The notes beneath the pieces were generated by a model, which had not been told where the DNA came from, did no database searches, and saw only the letters and a program-made list of their open reading frames with translations. A stretch of 64,000 bases of DNA from Ohtaekwangia koreensis. Lineage in GTDB: Bacteria; Bacteroidota; Bacteroidia; Cytophagales; Cyclobacteriaceae. Made by a program: the position numbers and the translations under genes. Location of the stretch: positions 778,580-842,579 of the forward strand of contig NZ_FUZU01000001.1 in assembly GCF_900167975.1 (NCBI RefSeq). The letters are read 5' to 3'. Within the stretch, counting starts at the first letter, position 1, and every line of letters begins with the position of its first letter. Below, in pieces: positions 1 to 10,063 of the stretch.

Positions 1-420
1 TTTCTAAGCCTTTGGGAGAAAAGGAAGGAGAGCACGATTCTCAATCTGCAGCCTTGGCTCTTTGGTGCCATAAAGTATAGCATTATCAATTACTATAAAT
101 CGCAGATCGTACACGAGAAGTATATAAAGCACCTGCACGTTACTGCGCAGGCATCTGTTTCATCTACCGAGCAGATGACGATGCAGGCTGATCTGTCGGA
201 CGCCATTGACAAAGGTGTCTCCCTGCTTCCTCAAAAAACACAACAGGTATTCAAGCTCAGCCGCTTTGAAAATCGCTCTGTAAAAGAGATTTCACGTGAT
301 TTGAATATATCCGAGAAAGCTGTTGAATATCACATTACACAATCATTGAAGTGGATGAAGGTTTATCTGAAAGATTACCTGATCACAATGATCCTCACTA
401 CACAGTTTCTTTCCCTATAG
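1..420 (+). CDS. ECF-type RNA polymerase sigma-70 factor, 5' truncated by window edge
   Basis: The frame is open from base 1, so the start lies upstream of the window. The first residues (FLSLWEKRKE, then a segment ending FGAIKYSIINYYKSQ) are the end of sigma region 2 as found in Bacteroidota ECF factors. The C-terminal part (LPQKTQQVFKLSRFENRSVKEISRDLNISEKAVEYHI) is the sigma region 4 helix-turn-helix that contacts the -35 element. A FecR anti-sigma gene and a SusC receptor with an STN domain follow on the same strand. In this family the sigma factor is held by FecR and released when the receptor binds substrate, and it then transcribes the downstream import genes. The family call is secure; the regulated genes are inferred from position. 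Confidence 0.9.
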   Translation, partial: FLSLWEKRKESTILNLQPWLFGAIKYSIINYYKSQIVHEKYIKHLHVTAQASVSSTEQMTMQADLSDAIDKGVSLLPQKTQQVFKLSRFENRSVKEISRDLNISEKAVEYHITQSLKWMKVYLKDYLITMILTTQFLSL

Positions 421-561
421 AGGTTTCTCTTAACAGTGTCCACACTTTCTATTCGGGCACATTTCTTCCACTTGTTAAAAAAATGTTAATTTTTTTGATT
501 GTCTCATTAGGGGTTGATGTCCGCTCCTTTACATATAGGGTACACCAACTTAAACCGTTGC

Positions 562-1599
562 ATGAGTAAAGAAGCGTTTTATCGTTTGCTGGAGCGCTAC
601 CAGCAGGGTACCTGTACCGAAGAAGAAAAGCGTATAGTAGAACAATGGTACGGCATCCTGGATGATCATGAGTTGCCTGCCATCACGGAAGGCGAATTAT
701 CAGCGATCGATGCGCGGCAATGGGCTGCTATCGAAGAGCAGGTACGTCAACGTAAAGAAGTACAACAAAAAAAATCGCGCAAGCTGTGGACGGCATTGGC
801 ATGTGCTGCATCATTTATAGGTATAGCGGTGATAGCAGGGTATATCATTACACTGCCGTCTGAAGCTCCATCTTTCTTAACCGAACAAGCTCCATCCATT
901 GTCCGAAAGGAAAACACCGGCACAACACCGCTTACAGTGGTATTGCCGGATAGCAGTACCGTTGTATTGCAACCTCAGGCAACCCTTACCTATCCTGCTC
1001 AGTTTGCCACTGGTACACGTGAAGTTGTATTAACTGGAGAAGCGTTTTTTGACGTAACAAAAGATAAGACACGACCCTTTCTGGTTTTCAGCAATAACAT
1101 TGTAACACGTGTAGTGGGAACAAGCTTTATTATAAAATCAGGTGCTGGTAATGAAAGTGAAGTATCGGTGCTAACCGGAAAAGTAATCGTAACGCAGAAC
1201 AAAGATAACAAGCCATTAATCTCCGGTATGTTTTCCGGATCACAATCTGTAACATTAACACCCAACCACCGCGCTATATATCAGCTTGAGACAGGTAAAC
1301 TTCGGGTAGCCCTTGTGCAAAATCCAGTGGTAGTAAAATCCGAAGAAGTTACAGCCGAGCGCTATATCCTCAATCTTAAGGAAGCATCCATGGCGGATGT
1401 GCTGCAGGCTATAGAATATACCTATGCCATTAAAATACAAGTGAAGAATTCAGCAGTTGCAGCGACTTGTAAATTTACCGGAGACTTGCAAGGGCAGGAC
1501 CTTTACGGAATGCTGGAGTTAGTCTGTCGCTCGGTTGGAGCAAATTATACTATACAAGATACCACTATTGCAATCTCTGGCGGAGATTGTATACCCTGA
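562..1599 (+). CDS. FecR family anti-sigma factor
   Basis: This 346-residue inner-membrane anti-sigma protein has a cytoplasmic N-terminal part (1-70) with the usual FYRLLERYQQG and VEQWY motifs. A single membrane segment follows at about 75-97. The periplasmic FecR domain is at about 110-210 (TPLTVVLPDSSTVVLQP, GEAFFDV), and a DUF4974-type end at about 265-345 (LKEASMADVLQAIEYTY). I chose the ATG at 562 because the protein family begins at this point; an in-frame ATG at 514 would add 16 atypical residues. It probably holds the upstream sigma factor and senses the STN domain of the next gene product. About 140 bases separate it from the sigma gene, enough for its own promoter. Confidence 0.92.
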   Translation: MSKEAFYRLLERYQQGTCTEEEKRIVEQWYGILDDHELPAITEGELSAIDARQWAAIEEQVRQRKEVQQKKSRKLWTALACAASFIGIAVIAGYIITLPSEAPSFLTEQAPSIVRKENTGTTPLTVVLPDSSTVVLQPQATLTYPAQFATGTREVVLTGEAFFDVTKDKTRPFLVFSNNIVTRVVGTSFIIKSGAGNESEVSVLTGKVIVTQNKDNKPLISGMFSGSQSVTLTPNHRAIYQLETGKLRVALVQNPVVVKSEEVTAERYILNLKEASMADVLQAIEYTYAIKIQVKNSAVAATCKFTGDLQGQDLYGMLELVCRSVGANYTIQDTTIAISGGDCIP

Positions 1600-1767
1600 C
1601 TGTGACCACCTAGATCCTAAACCCCATATACTATGCAGAAGAATTTTTACCACGATACTTGATTTAAAAGTGAAAGCTGATGATGTAAGAGCATTGCCAG
1701 TTTCGCCTACCATACGGTAGTGTTTTGTTCCAGAAATAGGAGTTCTCAATACAAAACTTTTAAAGGT

Positions 1768-4700
1768 ATGAAAAAACAGCGACTTGTTGTTTCACTGAAA
1801 ACAGCAGTGCGGACCCTTATTGTGCAGCCGGTAACAGCCGTCTTGATACTATATATAGCATGTGTAAATCCGGTGGCAGCCCAGATACTCGATCAGCGAA
1901 TTTCGGTTTCAACAGATGAGACAGAGATCCGGGAGATTCTTGATATCATTCATGAAAAGGCTGGTATTAAATTCGTATATAGTTCTACCGCTGTGCCAGT
2001 CGAGCAGAAAGCATCTCTGCATGTAGAAAATGAAACCGTTGAAAACATACTGGAAGATTTATTTCGTCAGGCTGAAATCAAATTCAAAGAGATCAGCGGA
2101 CAGATCTTACTATACGATAATAGCAAGGAAGAGAAAACAAAAGAGAAGCGGGCTCCTTCGGGTGGCAATGCGGAGCGTTGGGTAGCCTTCACGTTGCAAG
2201 GTAAAGTTACCGATCAGCGTGGTGAAGGTATGCCTGGTGTCAATATCCTGCTAAAGGGTACAACCATTGGTACAACCTCTGACCGGGATGGTGCTTTTGT
2301 GCTGTCGTTACCGGATGAACACAAAGAAGGATCCCTTATATTTTCATTTGTAGGATATCAGCCGCAGGAAGTTCCGATCAGTAGCAAGACCGATATACAA
2401 GTGAAGCTGCTCGAAGATGTTACTGCGCTTGGCGAAGTTGTTGTCAACGGTTATCAGGAAATACGTAAGGAAAGTTTTACTGGTACGGCCATTACTGTAA
2501 GCGGTGAAGACTTGAAGAAAGTAAATCCCATGAACCTCTTCAAAAGTATACAGGCTTACGATCCTTCTTTCCGCGTAGAGGTAGACAATCAATTTGGTTC
2601 GGACCCGAATAAGTTACCCGATATAACAGTGCGAGGTGAAACAGGTTTACCTTCTACAGGAGCAACCACGAACGACAACCTGGTAAGTCGCAGAAATCTG
2701 AACAATCCGAACAACCCTACCTTTATACTCAATGGCTTTGAAGTAGGTATTCAGAATATATATGACCTCGATATTAATCGTGTCGCCTCCATTACCATTT
2801 TAAAAGATGCAGCAGCCACCGCTATATATGGATCACGTGCAGCAAATGGTGTGGTAATTATTACACTGAAGAAACCGGAAGAAGGTAAACTGCAATTCTC
2901 ATTTAACTACGAGTTAACCACCAACAATCCGGATCTCTCGGTATATGATGTACTCAATGCGGAGCAAAAACTGGATTATGAATTATTGGCTGGTGTATAC
3001 GATGCAACCCGCGACTATAACAATACCTATACACAGGATCAACACGATCAACGCTATTACGACCGGAGGAAAAGTGTAGTCAGTGGTGTAAATTCATATT
3101 GGTTGTCAGAACCGGTTGAGACTTCTATAGGACACAACGCTTCTGTGGGTGTAGAAGGTGGATCGGATGTATTGCTCTACAACGTTACGGCACGTTATCA
3201 AACTATGAAAGGTGTTATGATCGGATCAGAAAGAGAACGTGCCGGTCTCGATGTAACACTGGGTTATCACCTTCGTAAGTTTCATTTTAACAATACACTT
3301 TCTATCGCGCAGGTAAATGCGCAGGAGTCACGCTTTGGAAGTTTTTCAAACTTTGTGCGAATGAATCCATACTATGCTAAACGCGATGCGAATGGTAACA
3401 TCAGTCAGGAGATAGATCAATGGCAAAAGCGTGAGACAGAACCCGGTGAAGAAGGAAACAGCAAGGTTGTTTCAGAAATTGTGCTCAACCCATCATACAA
3501 TGCTACACTCAACAGCTTTAACAAGAGCGCTTATACACAGATCATCAACTCGTTTTCAGTTTCATGGAATATACTGACCGGACTTGACCTGCGTGGACAA
3601 CTCAGTCTTAACAAAACGCTGAACAGTGAAGATATGTTCAACTCGCCTTTCAGCAATCAATACTATACCTGGACCAGTGGTGACGACTTGAAAAAGCGTG
3701 GTGAGTATCAGTATAAAACGAATAACGAGTTGACCTACGATGGTAACATGGTGTTGTCCCTTCATAAAACATTGCGTAAACATTTTGTGAATGCTTCACT
3801 CGGCACAAACATCCGCGATTACTCTTCTGATTTTAAAGGCTTCCGCGCAATCGGTTTTGCAAATGACCGCTTTGATAATGTAGGATTCGCCAATGCCTAT
3901 AGAGATGATGATTATCCCGTAGGTTGGTATTCGCAGGAGAAATTACTCGGCTTCTTCTTTAGCGGTAATTACTCCATGGCAGATAAATATCTCGCAGATA
4001 TATCGGTACGACTTGATGGTTCGTCAAAGTTTGGACCCGATAATAAATATGCACCGTTCTGGTCAGTAGGTATAGGATGGAATTTGCATAAGGAGAAATT
4101 TCTTGCCAGATCAAAAGTAATTAACCAGCTAAAGATCCGAGCCAGTACAGGGCTTACCGGTGAAGTATCATTTGATTCGTACCTCGCTAGTACAACGTAT
4201 GAATATTACCAGGACTGGTACTCCAGTGGTGTAGGGGCTGTTGTGAAAGCGTATGGTAACGAAGATCTGCGCTGGCAGCGCACGCAAAACTATGATATCG
4301 GTATAGAGACAAATTTATTTCAGAACCGTGTATACTTCTCACCACGGTACTACTACCGGTTAACAGACGACCTGGTGGCCGATATCGTTGTGCCACCTTC
4401 ACTCGGCTTTGTGTCCTATAAATCGAACCTCGGACAAATGGAGAATCGCGGTTTTGAATTTAACATGCGCGCCAATATACTTCGTGGTAAAAAATGGTTC
4501 GTGGACATTTTTGGAAACGGATCACGTAACATCAATACGATTAAAAAAATATCCGAGTCGCTGAAGAAGTATAATGATGAGATTGATAAACAGCAGGAGG
4601 AAGGTGATAATAAATCTGTACCGTTACTTCGTTACCGCGAAGGTGAATCGTTGAGTACTATTTATGCTGTACAATCGTTGGGCATCGATCCTGAAAATGG

Positions 4701-5232
4701 TAAAGAGATCTTCCAGCGAAAAGATGGGACACTTACCTATGGTTATAACGTTCGCGACATTGTGCCGGTAGGAAGCACTGCGCCTGACCTTGAAGGAAAT
4801 TTTGGCGCAGATATAGGCTACGGTAATTTTATTATCAGCTTTTACTTCTATACCAAATTCGGTGGCGATTTATTCAATCAAACGTTGATCGACCGAGTAG
4901 AGAATGCAGATCCTCATTACAACGTTGATGTACGCGTACTCAATGATCGCTGGAGACAACCCGGTGACCATGCGATGTATAAAGATATTATGGACTGGGA
5001 GCAGACACGTGCATCGTCGCGTTTTGTACAACAGGAAAATACAGTAGAGCTGCGATCGGTCAACCTCTCGTATGAAGTGCCAGGTGCTATAACAAACAAA
5101 TGGCACATGCGGACATTACGCTTTTCACTCACCGCGAATGATGTGTGGCGTAAGTCAAGTATAAAGATGGAACGCGGTATAGATTACCCGTTTGCACGGA
5201 CCGTAACTTTTGCCATTCAATCACGATTCTGA
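1768..5232 (+). CDS. SusC/RagA-type TonB-dependent outer-membrane receptor with STN domain
   Basis: The product is an outer-membrane transporter of about 1,154 residues that pairs with the SusD lipoprotein encoded next. Domains in order: a signal peptide ending near VAAQ; an STN signalling domain at about 39-115 (ISVSTDETEIREILDIIHEK); a carboxypeptidase-regulatory-like beta domain at about 146-225 (LQGKVTDQRGEGMPGVNILL); a TonB plug starting with LGEVVVNGY and containing ILKDAAATAIYGSRAANGV, the SusC hallmark; and a long beta barrel. The ATG at 1768 gives the signal peptide directly; the frame is open to 1720. The STN domain and the upstream sigma/FecR genes imply trans-envelope signalling. 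The substrate is unknown; the downstream proteases and thioredoxin point towards peptide or protein rather than a defined glycan, but that is inference. Confidence 0.95.
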   Translation: MKKQRLVVSLKTAVRTLIVQPVTAVLILYIACVNPVAAQILDQRISVSTDETEIREILDIIHEKAGIKFVYSSTAVPVEQKASLHVENETVENILEDLFRQAEIKFKEISGQILLYDNSKEEKTKEKRAPSGGNAERWVAFTLQGKVTDQRGEGMPGVNILLKGTTIGTTSDRDGAFVLSLPDEHKEGSLIFSFVGYQPQEVPISSKTDIQVKLLEDVTALGEVVVNGYQEIRKESFTGTAITVSGEDLKKVNPMNLFKSIQAYDPSFRVEVDNQFGSDPNKLPDITVRGETGLPSTGATTNDNLVSRRNLNNPNNPTFILNGFEVGIQNIYDLDINRVASITILKDAAATAIYGSRAANGVVIITLKKPEEGKLQFSFNYELTTNNPDLSVYDVLNAEQKLDYELLAGVYDATRDYNNTYTQDQHDQRYYDRRKSVVSGVNSYWLSEPVETSIGHNASVGVEGGSDVLLYNVTARYQTMKGVMIGSERERAGLDVTLGYHLRKFHFNNTLSIAQVNAQESRFGSFSNFVRMNPYYAKRDANGNISQEIDQWQKRETEPGEEGNSKVVSEIVLNPSYNATLNSFNKSAYTQIINSFSVSWNILTGLDLRGQLSLNKTLNSEDMFNSPFSNQYYTWTSGDDLKKRGEYQYKTNNELTYDGNMVLSLHKTLRKHFVNASLGTNIRDYSSDFKGFRAIGFANDRFDNVGFANAYRDDDYPVGWYSQEKLLGFFFSGNYSMADKYLADISVRLDGSSKFGPDNKYAPFWSVGIGWNLHKEKFLARSKVINQLKIRASTGLTGEVSFDSYLASTTYEYYQDWYSSGVGAVVKAYGNEDLRWQRTQNYDIGIETNLFQNRVYFSPRYYYRLTDDLVADIVVPPSLGFVSYKSNLGQMENRGFEFNMRANILRGKKWFVDIFGNGSRNINTIKKISESLKKYNDEIDKQQEEGDNKSVPLLRYREGESLSTIYAVQSLGIDPENGKEIFQRKDGTLTYGYNVRDIVPVGSTAPDLEGNFGADIGYGNFIISFYFYTKFGGDLFNQTLIDRVENADPHYNVDVRVLNDRWRQPGDHAMYKDIMDWEQTRASSRFVQQENTVELRSVNLSYEVPGAITNKWHMRTLRFSLTANDVWRKSSIKMERGIDYPFARTVTFAIQSRF

Positions 5233-5238
5233 TTTACC

Positions 5239-6726
5239 ATGATGAAGAAAATTATACTATGGACAGTAGTGGCTGTAATGATAACATCCTGCGCGGATTA
5301 CCTCGATGTGCAGCCCCAGTCACAGGTGGATAGAGATGTACTTTTCAGTACACAGGAAGGTTTTATGGAAGCGCTCGTCGGTATATATGTGCGCGGTACA
5401 CAAAACGATAGCTATGGAAATGAAGTGACATTCGGTTTCCTGGATGTGCTCGCGCAGAATTATGATGCTGTCGATTACAATGACACGTATGATCCTGCGA
5501 AGTATCAATATGAACAGACCATGAATTTTAACTATGGTGATCAGTACTTTATAAACCGCAAGGATGGAACGTGGCTGGCGCTATACAATGCCATTGCCAA
5601 TTGCAACCTGTTGCTGGAGAATATAGATGAAAAGAAGAGCCTGTTTCATTATGAAAGCGATTACAAGTTGATAAAAGGTGAAGCACTGGCATTGCGGGCT
5701 TATTTACACTTTGATATATACCGCATGTTTGCTCCTGCGTATAGCGTGGATCCGGAAGCAAAAGTTATTCCGTATGTAACAACCTATAGCAATGCGGTAA
5801 CGGTTCAATCCTCAGGCACCGAAGTGTTGAACAATGCTATTGCCGATCTGTTGGCTGCAAAAGAACTAATGCGTGATGTGGATCCTATCAATACGGAAAG
5901 CTATATCGTAGGTTATCCGGGTGATAATACGGATACTGAAGAGGAAGGACGAATCTTTCTGCATAATCGCAGGCATCGTATGAATTATTATGCCGTGTGC
6001 GGAACGCTGGCACGGGTATATCTTGCAAAGAATGATAAACCCAAAGCACTCGAACAGGCTTTGGAAGTTATTAACTCCAATAAATTCCCCTGGACGAAGA
6101 AGGAAGATTTTAATGCAGATCGAGAAGAAGATAAAGATCGTGTGATGTATAAAGAGTTGTTGTTCGCGTGGGATATAGCCAAACGCAAGGACGATCTGAG
6201 GGATCGCTTCCGTGAGGATAGAACCCGGCTGAACTGCACAGTATCGGAAGGCGGAGCAATCTTCGAAACCGGAAGTGTAGGGAGTGTTGATTACCGGTAT
6301 AAGCAATGGTTGCGTGAGACGTCCTCAGGAGGATCATCTGTTTTCTACATATACAAGTATAAACGTGCTGACAACAACCGCCATCCACTTGTAGCCCCTG
6401 CGTTGCGCCTCAGTGAAATGTACTATATCGCGGCTGAAGCAGCCTTTGATACGGATCCGGAAGCAGCCTGGAATTATTTTAACAAGGTGCGTTACAACCG
6501 TGGTATAGGTCAGGAGATACACGGTGAAACTTCGCGAGACATCTTCCTAAATGAATTGCTGAAGGAATGCCGGAAGGAATTTTTTGCTGAAGGACAGATC
6601 TTCTACATGTATAAACGGCTTAACCGGAATATCGTGGGGCAGGGTGGTATATCTATACCCGCCAGCAACCAGATCTTTATGTTACCCATGCCGAATGATG
6701 AAATTGCATTTGGTCAGCGTGAATAA
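5239..6726 (+). CDS. SusD/RagB-type nutrient-binding outer-membrane lipoprotein
   Basis: This 495-residue lipoprotein has a signal peptide with its lipidated cysteine near residue 18 (MITSC). It shows the SusD start CADYLDVQPQSQ, TPR-like helical repeats (GEALALRAYLHFDIYRMFAP is the classical SusD motif), and the C-terminal RLSEMYYIAAEAAF and KECRKEFFAEGQIFYMYKR motifs. It lies 6 bases after the SusC gene and acts as the extracellular lid of that channel. Start ATG 5239 or 5242 cannot be told apart. No catalytic residues are expected in this family. Confidence 0.95.
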   Translation: MMKKIILWTVVAVMITSCADYLDVQPQSQVDRDVLFSTQEGFMEALVGIYVRGTQNDSYGNEVTFGFLDVLAQNYDAVDYNDTYDPAKYQYEQTMNFNYGDQYFINRKDGTWLALYNAIANCNLLLENIDEKKSLFHYESDYKLIKGEALALRAYLHFDIYRMFAPAYSVDPEAKVIPYVTTYSNAVTVQSSGTEVLNNAIADLLAAKELMRDVDPINTESYIVGYPGDNTDTEEEGRIFLHNRRHRMNYYAVCGTLARVYLAKNDKPKALEQALEVINSNKFPWTKKEDFNADREEDKDRVMYKELLFAWDIAKRKDDLRDRFREDRTRLNCTVSEGGAIFETGSVGSVDYRYKQWLRETSSGGSSVFYIYKYKRADNNRHPLVAPALRLSEMYYIAAEAAFDTDPEAAWNYFNKVRYNRGIGQEIHGETSRDIFLNELLKECRKEFFAEGQIFYMYKRLNRNIVGQGGISIPASNQIFMLPMPNDEIAFGQRE

Positions 6727-6752
6727 TTATAGCCTGTAAACTGCATACGATC

Positions 6753-7583
6753 ATGAAACGAACAATACTCTTTGCATGGATAGCAGCCGCCATGTGCGCG
6801 GGCTGTGCCGAAGACCATGCCAATGTATATACATCTTCCGATAATGTATACTTTGATTTTGATCCTGAAACAAAAGAGCGCGACAGCGTAATCTATACCT
6901 TTGCATTTACACCGGGTGTCAAGGTAGATACAGTATATCTGCCGGTGCGTATCTCGGGAAGACGTATCAATCAGGAGCGTCACTTTACGATGGCGATTGT
7001 TGGCGATCGCACTACCGCACAGCCTGGCGTTCACTTCGAACCCTTGCAACCGTCCTATACAATAGCGGCTGATTCAGGATCAACACTGGTTCCATTCATT
7101 CTATACAACGAGGATCCTGAACTTGAGAATCGCAGTGTCGCAGCGACCATGGTGCTTACTCCCACAGAAGAACTGGGTGTAGAGTTCCCGCACCTCATTA
7201 CAGCAAAAGTCGTTTTTTCAAACCGCCTCGAAATGCCTGTGTGGTGGCCCATGTGGTCAAGTGAACTGCGTGACTATACGCGAGCAAAACATGCGTTGTA
7301 TCTTATCTCCGTAGGAAATATAGACCTTATTTCTTCCTATGAAGGTAACAATGCGCTCATACCCTACAACCTCTTCCTCATCGATAAGCTACGGAGATTT
7401 TTACGCGACCCATTCGTCTGGGTAGCCCAGAATCCGGCTTACGTACTTGAAGAAAAGGGTGAGGGTATATATGATTTTTATAGATCTGATATACCGGATG
7501 TACGCTATACGCTTGAAAAGTATGATGCTGATGGCAAGTATTATTTTATTGATGAGTATGACGATCGCGTCATCATAAATTAA
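6753..7583 (+). CDS. DUF4843 domain lipoprotein of the Sus-like locus
   Basis: This 276-residue lipoprotein has a signal peptide with the lipobox CAGC (Cys18). The segment beginning SDNVYFDFDPETKERDSVIYTF, followed by the pairs LPVRISGR and GVHFEPLQPSYTI, is typical of DUF4843, a family that sits directly after SusD genes in Bacteroidota. It has predicted beta-sandwich character and no enzyme motif. The gap to SusD is 26 bases, so it is probably cotranscribed. Its likely role is an accessory surface binding protein for the same substrate as SusC/SusD, inferred from context. Confidence 0.85.
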   Translation: MKRTILFAWIAAAMCAGCAEDHANVYTSSDNVYFDFDPETKERDSVIYTFAFTPGVKVDTVYLPVRISGRRINQERHFTMAIVGDRTTAQPGVHFEPLQPSYTIAADSGSTLVPFILYNEDPELENRSVAATMVLTPTEELGVEFPHLITAKVVFSNRLEMPVWWPMWSSELRDYTRAKHALYLISVGNIDLISSYEGNNALIPYNLFLIDKLRRFLRDPFVWVAQNPAYVLEEKGEGIYDFYRSDIPDVRYTLEKYDADGKYYFIDEYDDRVIIN

Positions 7584-7596
7584 CCTCTCGCGAAAA

Positions 7597-9018
7597 ATGA
7601 AAACAAGGATATCAATTATATGCAGTGTGCTGGCGTGTTTGTTGTTGGCAACCGCGTGTTATAAAGATCTGGGTAACTATAATTATACTCCGCCCGAGGA
7701 GCCGGTGGTTACGGGGCTTGAGGATACGATCTATACCGCATTCGTAGGTGATACACTTCGTATTAGACCCACTGTGAAGCATAGTCTGTTGAACACTGAC
7801 GAGCTCACGTATCAATGGAAAATTTCCTTTCCATACCCGCCCTTTGAGATTATCTACCAAGGGCCGGTGTTAAACGAAGTATTTACACTGAGCCCGGGTA
7901 TATATAATGGCCTGTTTACGATTGTTGATCATACCAATGGAATGAAGTATTATTATTCATTTCAGGTGGAAGGTAAAACGGAGTTCACCAAGGGTACCGT
8001 TATACTCAGTGAAGAAGGTGGCGTCTCTGAGATATCCTTTATCAAACCGGATAACACTTTGCTTACGCGCTTATATGAGGCAATCAACAGCGAAAAACTC
8101 CCCGGTAAGCCGCTACAAATATTAGCCGTGAATCGCGGATGGCAGCCAGGGAATGCAAACCTGAAAAATTTTTGGTTGTTGTTCGGTGAAGGTCAGGAGT
8201 CGGGTGTGATTGTAGATGTAAATACATTTATTCGTTCATCCTATATCAGCGAGAATTTTTATGATAAGCCCGCTTCCATTGCTATGGGCAGTCTTCGTAC
8301 CGGTATATCCGGAGTTACTTCTGGTGTAATCAACGGTAAATTTTACAGAGGCTCAACCAACAGCGACCCTTCTGGAAGCGCTTATGGTAAATATGGGAAT
8401 GAAGCCGCCGGGGATTATACTCTTGCACCGAGTTTTATCTTTGTTGAATTCCAATACTATATTGGATATGATACCACCAAGAAGCGTTTTGTTAGGTTTA
8501 GCAATGATGGTGCTTACTTTGGAACGGATTATGTTGTTATACCCATCGGTTCCGGATTCGATCCTGCCAATGTAGGGTTGGAGCTTGTACATATGCTATA
8601 CCTCAACAGTGCTTCGAGTATGGCGTATTTGAAAGACAATACAGGGAAGATATATGAGTATAATTTCTTTAACTCTCCCAATACATTTTTTGCGAATTAC
8701 AGGCGCGTGTTCAAAGGAAGCGACCTCATTACTGCCAATACCAAATGGGCTGGCTCAATGCTGCAGCTGATATACTTTTCGTCTGGCGACAAAGTATATC
8801 GCTATAATCCGGTGAACGAAGAGCTTTTACCGATGGAAGCGGATTTCGAAGGTAAAGACGTATCGATGGTGAAACTTACTACGTCAGGTGATACATTGGT
8901 TACCGGTACACAAGGCAACTTGTATTACCTGGATGTTAGTACAGGAAAAAATGGAAATGTAATTACACGCTATCAAGGTATCCCCGGTAACCCGGTAGAT
9001 GTTGTGATCAGACGGTGA
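7597..9018 (+). CDS. PKD-like family surface lipoprotein
   Basis: The product has 473 residues with a lipoprotein signal (Cys21, LLATAC). The mature start YKDLGNYNY, an early immunoglobulin/PKD-like segment (GDTLRIRPTV, LTYQWKI), and a long region with beta-propeller-like repeats near the end (GDKVYRYNPV, GTQGNLYYLDVSTGK) match the PKD-like family lipoproteins found after DUF4843 genes. The gene starts 13 bases after the previous stop. No catalytic motif is visible. It is probably a surface-exposed binding protein of this import locus. A strong hairpin at 9033-9070 suggests the five-gene Sus-like unit ends here. Confidence 0.8.
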   Translation: MKTRISIICSVLACLLLATACYKDLGNYNYTPPEEPVVTGLEDTIYTAFVGDTLRIRPTVKHSLLNTDELTYQWKISFPYPPFEIIYQGPVLNEVFTLSPGIYNGLFTIVDHTNGMKYYYSFQVEGKTEFTKGTVILSEEGGVSEISFIKPDNTLLTRLYEAINSEKLPGKPLQILAVNRGWQPGNANLKNFWLLFGEGQESGVIVDVNTFIRSSYISENFYDKPASIAMGSLRTGISGVTSGVINGKFYRGSTNSDPSGSAYGKYGNEAAGDYTLAPSFIFVEFQYYIGYDTTKKRFVRFSNDGAYFGTDYVVIPIGSGFDPANVGLELVHMLYLNSASSMAYLKDNTGKIYEYNFFNSPNTFFANYRRVFKGSDLITANTKWAGSMLQLIYFSSGDKVYRYNPVNEELLPMEADFEGKDVSMVKLTTSGDTLVTGTQGNLYYLDVSTGKNGNVITRYQGIPGNPVDVVIRR

Positions 9019-9032
9019 TGTTTAGGTTAACT

Positions 9033-9070
9033 CCTGCGTGTTGCGGCCGACTGCGCACGCAGGATGTTTT
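9033..9070 (+). terminator. Rho-independent terminator after the Sus-like operon
   Basis: Perfect 8-bp arms CCTGCGTG (9033-9040) and CACGCAGG (9056-9063) with a 15-base loop are followed by ATGTTTT. It lies 15 bases after the stop codon of the PKD-like lipoprotein. Confidence 0.75.
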
Positions 9071-9162
9071 AATAGTATAGCATCAGAAAAAATAATCCCC
9101 ATTTCCTTTAGGGATGTACAACGGTTAGGCTACATAGTAAACGTTGATCAAAATTAGCGCAC

Positions 9163-10035
9163 GTGAGAAAAGAGATAAGAGGATTTGTAAGTATAGTGGT
9201 GATGGCCCTGGTGGCGTATTGCCCGACTACGTGGGCACAAACCACCACCTATGCATTTACTGCAGGTACAATTGAAGACGAGGCAATCTATAGCCGTCTG
9301 GAAACGGAAGGCCGAAAGCTTATTGATAGCCAGCAAATTGTTTCCATGCAGCAACTTGGTTCACAGCTTTCGCGAACAGAATGTAAGGCAAAACTCGTAA
9401 AGCCTTCCAGGAAAGTGTTGGCGGATGCTGCGATCTATAGTCGGTGTAAAAAGGCCGTGCTGGTAGTGGGTACGTTGTATAAATGTTCACATTGTCCCAA
9501 TGATCACTTGCGTGCTGCCACGGGTTTCGTAATTGATGAAAGTGGATTGGCTGTAACCAGCTATCATATATTCCGAGGACAGGCTACAGATGAAAATACT
9601 GACATTACTGTTGTTGTAATGGACACGGAAGGAAATGTATATCCAATCACTGAAGTATTAGCAGCAAATCTTCAGGATGACGTAGCAATATTTAAAATCA
9701 ACACACAGGGTAAGAAGCTATATGCATTACCGCTGGGTGATATGCCACAACCTGGTGATGATGTGAATATAATCGCACATCCGCATAATATGTATTATTC
9801 TTTTACTACCGGAAGCGTATCGCGACTTTATAAACGTGATGGTGGTGACAAGATTTCGGTTACAGCCGATTTTTCGCAAGGCTCCAGTGGGGGACCTGTG
9901 CTGGATAATAAAGGCAACGTGATCGGTATTGTATCGGCAACGCGATCACTCTATAACACTGCGCAGCATTTGCAAATGGTGTCGCGTGAAGCTATACCCG
10001 TAAAAGCTATACGCACGTTGCTTACTAGTAAATAA
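9163..10035 (+). CDS. secreted trypsin-like serine protease (S1 fold, Do/HtrA-like)
   Basis: The 290-residue product begins with a signal peptide (about 1-26, cleavage near TWAQ). The trypsin triad is visible: His135 in TSYHIFRG, Asp173 in QDDVAIFK, and Ser242 in FSQGSSGGPV. GFVIDESGLAVTSYHIF is the usual beta-strand context of HtrA-type proteases, but no PDZ domain follows. Two Cys-rich positions (Cys108, Cys111 in YKCSHC) precede the His loop. The best start is GTG 9163, since the signal peptide begins directly there. It lies 144 bases after the Sus-like operon and 28 before a TlpA-like gene. A role in processing imported or surface peptides is inference. Confidence 0.85.
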   Translation: MRKEIRGFVSIVVMALVAYCPTTWAQTTTYAFTAGTIEDEAIYSRLETEGRKLIDSQQIVSMQQLGSQLSRTECKAKLVKPSRKVLADAAIYSRCKKAVLVVGTLYKCSHCPNDHLRAATGFVIDESGLAVTSYHIFRGQATDENTDITVVVMDTEGNVYPITEVLAANLQDDVAIFKINTQGKKLYALPLGDMPQPGDDVNIIAHPHNMYYSFTTGSVSRLYKRDGGDKISVTADFSQGSSGGPVLDNKGNVIGIVSATRSLYNTAQHLQMVSREAIPVKAIRTLLTSK

Positions 10036-10063
10036 AATCATTTTCAACGTAATTCTGATAAAG

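Noticed and set aside
5866-6306. 146-codon minus-strand frame inside the SusD gene
   Set aside because: Antisense shadow of a clear SusD coding sequence.
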